Assembly (NCBI GenBank): GCA_027924585.1
Contig: BSBM01000036.1
Coordinates: forward strand, 1-64,000
Direction of reading: 5' to 3'
DNA: 64,000 bases
From: Larix kaempferi
Taxonomy: Eukaryota; Streptophyta; Pinopsida; Pinales; Pinaceae
Position 1 is the stretch's first letter; each line of letters opens with the position of its first letter. The position numbers and the translations under genes were made by a program. Under the pieces are notes generated by a model, which was not told the DNA's origin, made no database searches, and saw only the letters and a program-made list of their open reading frames with translations. Shown here piece after piece: positions 58,527 to 64,000 of the stretch.

Positions 58527-58546
58527 GGGGGTGGGGGTGGGGGTGG
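58527..58546 (+). other. G-rich tract with quadruplex potential
   Basis: Three runs of five G separated by single T, then GG. In Gyp-E sense orientation about 2.8 kb before the 3' LTR. Confidence 0.75.
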
Positions 58547-59449
58547 CAAAGAATAATTTGACTTCTTATCATCCACGAAGTGTGACTATAACAAGCCAAA
58601 TTAATACCAATATCAATGAATCAAATTAGAATAATAACTAACTTGCTGCAAATCATGCCTAAAATCCTCTATTTTTAAAACATCATGGCCGAAAATGATG
58701 AACCCTTTTTCGCGTGTGAATCGATATCCCATCATAAACTGATTACCGGGAAAAGTCACTATGAATCCAATTGGGGGAAATTATATCTCACACATGTTTC
58801 AAATATGATTTATCATTGCACTGATTGTGAATTTTAACTAGTGTCCCTCAACCGATAGGAGTCTGACTGTTCATAATACTCATCCTAGATTCATTTAAGA
58901 AAACCTCTCTGAACCATCAAATAGTTTATGTACCCTCTCTATGTGTACTCAATTATTATTGACCTAAGTGTGAATGGAACGCCATGGGGGGGCCTCCTGT
59001 TAGAAGTGATCCAACAAGCACTGAGTAAATATATAAATATCAAAGAGTGGCAGAGATTTTCATTGAGGCATAGTGGCTCTAGAATTTTCCATGACTCTAG
59101 AAGATGGGATTTCTAGATTTAGAGGGATTGCAATACTAGTAATAATCAAGGTGCTAACATGAGTAATAGGACTTGCAGCAGAAGGGGAAGAGTGGTTTGA
59201 ACACAGAGGTTCATTCGCGGCCCTCTGAGAAGAATTTGTGAGAGGCACAAAAGAGTAGTTGGATGGATATGATAAGGGTGTTCAGAGGAGTTCCCTGGTT
59301 GAACCTTAGAGACATGTATCATTTTGTATTTATAAATTTAGGACTTGTGAAGGCTAGTTCAAATTTTTGTATGGTTACCACTTTAGGCTGTTAATCCATC
59401 TTAGACACCGTAGGTATGTCAACATGCCTTATTTTCTCCTGCTTTCATT

Positions 59450-61275
59450 AGAGTTGATGAGTTCAAAGGAAAAGGCTTGTACCAATTACCCTGGTAATAT
59501 CATTACACATCATGGTCTAGTCAAATTGATTGTGAAATATGCTTTGTTAAACACTAGATGGAGTTGGGTGACGTTGGTTGAGCGGATTTATGAGAATCCA
59601 TAGATAAATGAGGAATTGGAGGTTGTTGTTGATCTAATCCCAATAATTCAGATTCTAGACATCAAAGAAGTGTCTTCATTCCCTTGTGAATTGAGGAGAT
59701 CCAAAAAAATCTAAGCCGGAGCCATCAAAACCCCTACTCTAGTAAGAAGGCAATGCACTCATCCAATTAGAGAAGAGATTGTTGAGCCTGAAGAGGGGTT
59801 CCTTACACACAATGACAAGATAAAATTGTCGGTTGAGATAGAGAAGGAGTATCATGCTATTGGGGATGAAGTTGCAAAACACTGAAGAGAGTTGAAATAC
59901 GTTGTGTTATCTCAAAGGAAGTCCCTTTTCCTTATAGCCTACCTTCAAAAATCTTACCAAATATCAAGGAGGGATAATAGAAAATTAACCATTGCCAATT
60001 GAAAACTACAATAGGAGGTAGTTTAATTAAAGGAGAAATTGAGAGCTCAACAATATCAAACCAGGTTACAGAGTCTTCTAGAAGTGATTGAGGAAGAAAA
60101 TAATTTCACTACCATCCACTGCATGTGATGATAGCAAATTGGACGCAAAGGAACGCAAAGGTAAAAACCTCGTCGTAGAGACTGTGGGAGCCATGAAAGC
60201 AAAGACATCTTAGGTTGATATTAAAGGTGCAAGTGCTAAATAATTAACACATAAATTGGTGGAGTAGGAGGCACAAGTAGAGTTCTTGCATAAGAAAATT
60301 GACAAACTTATAAAATGATAGGAAGCTGAAGAACCACAAAGAAAGGCTCAAGGAACCAAGATTTGACAAGCAGAATTAGAAGTTATGAAGCTCAATCAAG
60401 AGGTGAAAGTGCTTAAAACTGACAAACAATACTTGTTCCACCTAGGGCAAGTAATGAGAGACTACTCAGCTCCATCCCCAGTATATGTTGTCTATTTCAA
60501 AGTCAACTTGCTTCATTACAATCAAGATCTCTAGCTACTGGTACAAGTGTTATTTGAATGATGAAGCTCAATTCACACAAGTCCACCTCAAGTGTGATGA
60601 AGAGGGAAAGAATCTTCTCTATGAGCTTTATTTACATAATTTGGTAATGATGGGGATAAACAATTGGGATCATAACCCCCTTGTAGGGGATGTTCATATT
60701 CGAGAATTTGCATCTTATATGAAGAATCGAATCACCTGGAGTAGGGCCATGTCTTTTATAGATAATGTAGAGAAGACAAGAGGGGTAAGGATTAGATCAA
60801 AACCTAAACCACAGGAACATATAGAGAAACATGTGCAAAGTTGAATGATCATGTCTTCATGACCACCTTCATAAGGAGACAAACTACATCCATATAATCT
60901 TGTGAAAGTTGGATTTCCTATAGCAGATTGGAGACTGTCCTCCATTTTTGGATAAGGAAGCAGGCACTCACTATTGAGATGGGGAAAATGGATCCTCTTT
61001 ACCTCCCTGCATTTACCTTGGCCTTGAATAGAGTTTCCAAGTATATAGATTGAGTGAAAGCATTGGGAATCCATTGGATAGGACTCATGTTTCACTTACC
61101 ACTTCTATGGCCAATGTTGGAAAATGAAGAAGAATCAGGATATTGGGCCAAATTCATTACACAATTTGGGTTCAGAGGTGTGGAAGAACAAGGGAAACGT
61201 TCCCATGATTGGAGTAGATATTATTCCATTTCTTTACCTCCAGAGGAGACTGAGATAGAGTCATTCAGTTAGGCC
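59450..61275 (+). pseudogene. Gyp-E extra coding region downstream of integrase (decayed)
   Basis: Plus-strand sequence between integrase and the 3' LTR has stretches of protein-like text in changing frames: K-L-I-V-K-Y-A-L-L-N-T-R-W near 59520, an E/K-rich coiled-coil-like block (59760-60450), the open frame 60485-60844 with N-W-D-H-N-P-L-V and N-R-I-T-W-S-R-A-M-S-F, and 61054-61272 with H-W-I-G-L-M-F-H and W-A-K-F-I-T-Q-F-G-F-R-G. No family is recognised. Position matches the env-like or extra ORF of Athila/Tat elements, but nothing here shows an envelope protein: no signal peptide or clear transmembrane segment is seen. Confidence 0.5.
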
Positions 61276-61305
61276 ATTGCAGATGGGACTTGCAAAATAT
61301 CTAGT

Positions 61306-61315
61306 TGGGGGGAGA
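61306..61315 (+). other. Gyp-E polypurine tract
   Basis: TGGGGGGAGA directly before the LTR start at 61316. Confidence 0.85.
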
Positions 61316-61889
61316 TGTTAGGAGATGGAATTGTTACTATTTTGATACCTTCTTCCTATTATTTTTTATCCATTTTGTTACAAGAACACTGGTATTTATG
61401 ATGATATTTTGTGCTTATTTACTTTTTATTTTGCAATTTGGATAAACCTAGGATGAATTATATCATGCTTGATTACCTTCTAGAGTTTGGATGCAGGTAT
61501 AGGAAATGGACATACATTTTTCAATTCAGAGCTACAAATCCTCCCCGAAAGTGCATGTTGTGATGCATATCTTCCAAGTTCGTTGGCTCGAATGCTCCAT
61601 CTATCTAGATAATAAATCTGAGCAAATAGGTTTGTTGGTCTCAGTTTCTAGATGGATTCATAGCAATGACATGCTATGAATACATATCATATCTCGTTCC
61701 AACCAACTTGCCCAGAGATGGAAGGCAACCTCTTCATGCACATTTTTTCACGACTCATTCAGGTCTGAGCATGATATTGATGGGGAACCAAATAATGATG
61801 TTCTAATTTTTCCTTCATGGTGTTCTAAAGAAATCGAGAAGCTCGAGTATTATGTATCGATATGTTATCTTGTATTGTATAAATGTGCC
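61316..61889 (+). repeat. Gyp-E 3' LTR, truncated (574 of about 1467 bp)
   Basis: Starts TGTTAGGAGATGG and aligns with 22928-23521, then ends abruptly at a TGTGCC block where Gyp-F LTR sequence begins. About 890 bp of the LTR is missing. Confidence 0.85.
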
Positions 61890-62033
61890 TTATTAAATAA
61901 AGACTACCCTTTTACATTGAGTAACTATCCACTAACTACCTAATGACCCATATTCAAAGAGGATTCCCTAATACATTAATTGACAAACTCCTTAGGTACA
62001 CCAAAGTAGGGAGGTTAGGGTAGGTCCCTAACA
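61887..62033 (-). repeat. Gyp-F 5' LTR, right piece
   Basis: GCCTTATTAAATAAAGAC through GGAGGTTAGGGTAGG to CCTAACA matches 9238-9383. It is the outer end of the LTR split by Gyp-E. Confidence 0.83.
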
Positions 62034-64000
62034 TATATTGCCTCAATCACAACCAAACCGAACATAATGGCCACTAATCACATCCTAGTATACAGTGTCA
62101 CAAGGAAACATAAGAAAGGAAAGCACACCCTAGTTATTATGTTTAGTGTTGATGCCTATGCAAAAGGTAAATTCTTGAACTAGTTTCAATATTTCAAGAG
62201 AAAGTTTGTGGAGACAATAACTAATCCCCACTTGAAATGCTACCCGTTAATTTATGGCTACCTTTTGGTGGTGTTTTCAATGTTCAGTCAGGAATCCATA
62301 CAAGTTAGAGAGTTGCTTCATCTAGAAAGAGACAGTGTTGTTTCTATAGCATATTCACCCTAGTGGTCTAGGAAGTATATTGATAATGTATAATTCAATG
62401 ACAAAGCCTTCAGTGGTGGGTATAACAAGATGATTGTAGTTACCCAATATTGATTCCATTTTCCCACCAACATGATCAATCATTATTAGAAGTGGACAAA
62501 ATACAAAGTTACTAGGGACAACTATTATGTTTGTCTAATCATGGAAGGAGGGTATAGGATAAATGTTAACCCTCTACCTTTAATCCTCACTAAAAAAATC
62601 TAGTAAAGAGGGGTTGACAGTTGCTTGAGAATTACAATAATGGAAATAAAACAGGGGATGGTTTTTATGTTCCCTAGATACAAAAAAGAGACTAGAGATA
62701 GACATAGAATAATTTGATAAGGTACCAATCATGCAAGGCATAACACAAGGAGCATAGTTTTCCCTAACTATTCCCAGGAAAAGCAAATAGATGGCTCATA
62801 AGCTACCCCCAGCCTAGATTTAGATACTTTGAGAGCCATTGAAGGATAGACATCAGGTGTCACCATCTAGTGACAATCACCTTTTAAGATACCACGATTA
62901 CTATAAATACAAAAGGAAACCTACACAAACTTAGAGGTAGTACAAGGATTCTCATAATCGTTGGAATTGTTCACTATTGCCTCTGTTATCAAGTGGCCTT
63001 ATGTGCATCGATATTCAAGTGCATAACCACATATGCTGAAAGTTGAGATAAAAGATAAAAATTTTGAGGTTCTTGGTCTCTCAACAACAGAAAAATCCTT
63101 GTATCTTTTGGAGAGAGAGTTCACTAGCTCAAACCATGTAGTCCATGTTCCTTTAAATGATGAGAAGGAAATTAAGAAAAATGACACCATCATTCATCAT
63201 GAGACACAAGACTTTACAAGAACAACTAGTGATTAATGATGCAGGTAATGAAGCAAGGGACATCGATAGTGGTCACAACAATGAGTAGGATCAAGGAACT
63301 AGGGAGGATCGACAACTAAAACAATAAAATATTCATCAATGCGAACAACTTCTTGTTGGTAGAGGCAACGATGAGAACCCCAATGGGTGGCCAAAACCCA
63401 AGACAAGCACATTTTCCTAACTCATTTGAGGACCCAAAGGATTGAGAAAATGATAATGAGGGCATGCCATATGTCAAGAACATATAGTATTTTCCAAACA
63501 TCTTGCAGCAATGACTGACATAATGCATAATGAATCCACGAAGCCCACATTGGATCACGCGACTACAATGGAAACTATAAAGGCCCTCACTAAATTATGA
63601 GTAGGTGGAGGTGATATAGTAGATGATCTAATCAAATTATGACATTATGAAATTCATCAAAATGGGTACCCAAGAAAGGATTTGTAACAATGTGTTGTGA
63701 TTGCGCACTATTACTAGATATGAAGAGTTAGGCAACACACAAAGCCAAGCAAAGACTTCAATTCAAAAAGCTAACCCACTAGCACACATGAACCCTTTGG
63801 TAAGTCTACATTAAACAACTTCCCAAGCTATAGATTTGCATCCATGGCCTTAGATAACTTGGTCAGTATCATGGAAAATTTTAGGGGCTAATCTTAGCCC
63901 ATGGGCTAAATTTAGGGGTTTTAAATTTTTAATGGGCTATTTTTTTATTAAACACCTGTTAGGTATGATTAGCCCACATTTTATTTATTTATTTTTAATG
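62034..64000. other. Right flank with decayed coding-like stretches
   Basis: No intact gene. The plus strand at about 62050-62580 reads as protein-like text in one frame with several stops (for example H-L-K-C-Y-P-L-I-Y-G-Y and G-G-Y-N-K-M-I-V-V-T-Q-Y). 63033-63236 is a 67-codon open frame, Lys/Glu-rich, unrecognised. 63300-63850 also shows short protein-like runs. These look like remnants of another, older retroelement, but no diagnostic motif was found. Confidence 0.4.

Larger units (their letters stand above)
22928..61889 (+). mobile_element. Gyp-E: long Ty3/gypsy element (Athila/Tat-like), nested host
   Basis: A 5' LTR (22928-24394), a TGGCG-type primer site, gag, protease, RT, RNase H, integrase, a long 3' region with coding-like sequence, a polypurine tract and a truncated 3' LTR (61316-61889) all lie on the plus strand. 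Removing NA-A (7.1 kb) and Gyp-C (18.5 kb) leaves about 13.3 kb. The gag knuckle pair, Y-M-D-D box, M-G-Y-Y-W-P integrase block and long LTRs fit the Athila/Tat branch; the lineage call is inference. All genes carry stops or shifts. It sits inside the Gyp-F 5' LTR. Confidence 0.85.
8931..62033 (-). mobile_element. Gyp-F: outermost Ty3/gypsy element, split by nested insertions
   Basis: The minus-strand element spans the whole nest. Its 3' LTR is at 8931-9383, its pol at 9397-11887 continues at 19565 after Cop-G, and its gag runs to the primer-binding site at 22494. Its 5' LTR starts at 22497 and its far end is found only at 61887-62033, because Gyp-E landed in that LTR. Flanking 5-mers AATAT (8926-8930) and TATAT (62034-62038) match at 4 of 5 bases, acceptable for an old target duplication but weak evidence in AT-rich DNA. 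The stronger evidence is the matching of the two halves of the split LTR to the intact one. Confidence 0.8.

Noticed and set aside
59450-61275. Gyp-E extra region as an envelope gene
   Set aside because: No signal peptide, fusion-peptide-like or transmembrane segment is visible; only position suggests it.

Overview
This window is intergenic DNA from a large, repeat-rich plant genome. I found no host gene, no RNA gene and no bacterial feature. It is AT-rich and almost wholly made of LTR retrotransposons, most broken by stops and frameshifts, with nested insertions, worn LTR pairs and primer-binding sites of the plant initiator-Met type. A seed plant is certain. A gymnosperm such as a conifer is a reasonable guess from the age and density of the layers, but it is not proven. 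Element labels (Cop-1, Gyp-F, Cop-G, Gyp-E, NA-A, Gyp-C, NA-B, Ins-H, Solo-I, Trim-D) are mine.

Layout. Positions 1-4706 hold a minus-strand Ty1/copia element (Cop-1). Its 5' LTR abuts a plus-strand deletion derivative of the same family (4707-6363), so two LTRs of one family face away from each other. Positions 6364-8930 are non-coding with three small tandem duplications. From 8931 to 62033 there is one nest: a minus-strand Ty3/gypsy element (Gyp-F) whose body carries a complete copia element (Cop-G, 11888-19564) and whose 5' LTR was split by a very long plus-strand Ty3/gypsy element (Gyp-E, 22928-61889, Athila/Tat-like). Gyp-E is interrupted by NA-A (24609-31692) in its leader and by a minus-strand chromodomain-bearing gypsy element (Gyp-C, 36356-54902) in its integrase. 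Gyp-C in turn contains NA-B (37151-44056), Ins-H (45297-47841), a solo LTR (47968-48467) and Trim-D (51050-53752). Positions 62034-64000 are flank with decayed coding-like stretches.

The nest is supported by target-site duplications: exact for NA-A (CATGT), NA-B (ATCCC), Solo-I (CTTCC) and Trim-D (GTCCC), and 4 of 5 bases for Gyp-C, Cop-G, Ins-H and Gyp-F. Host reading frames also resume across several insertions. Inner LTR pairs are less diverged than outer ones.

The most interesting content is the NA-A/NA-B family. These are two complete elements of about 7 kb with 2.0-2.1 kb LTRs and no protease, reverse transcriptase or integrase. Both keep a long, related antisense-strand coding region: an acidic, coiled-coil-like protein with a gag-like zinc knuckle, H-x-H-x-C-T repeat modules and a W-D-P-G-I segment. 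Also notable are the CGAC-rich body of Trim-D, the extra coding region downstream of the Gyp-E integrase, and the inverted LTR arrangement at 4209-6363.
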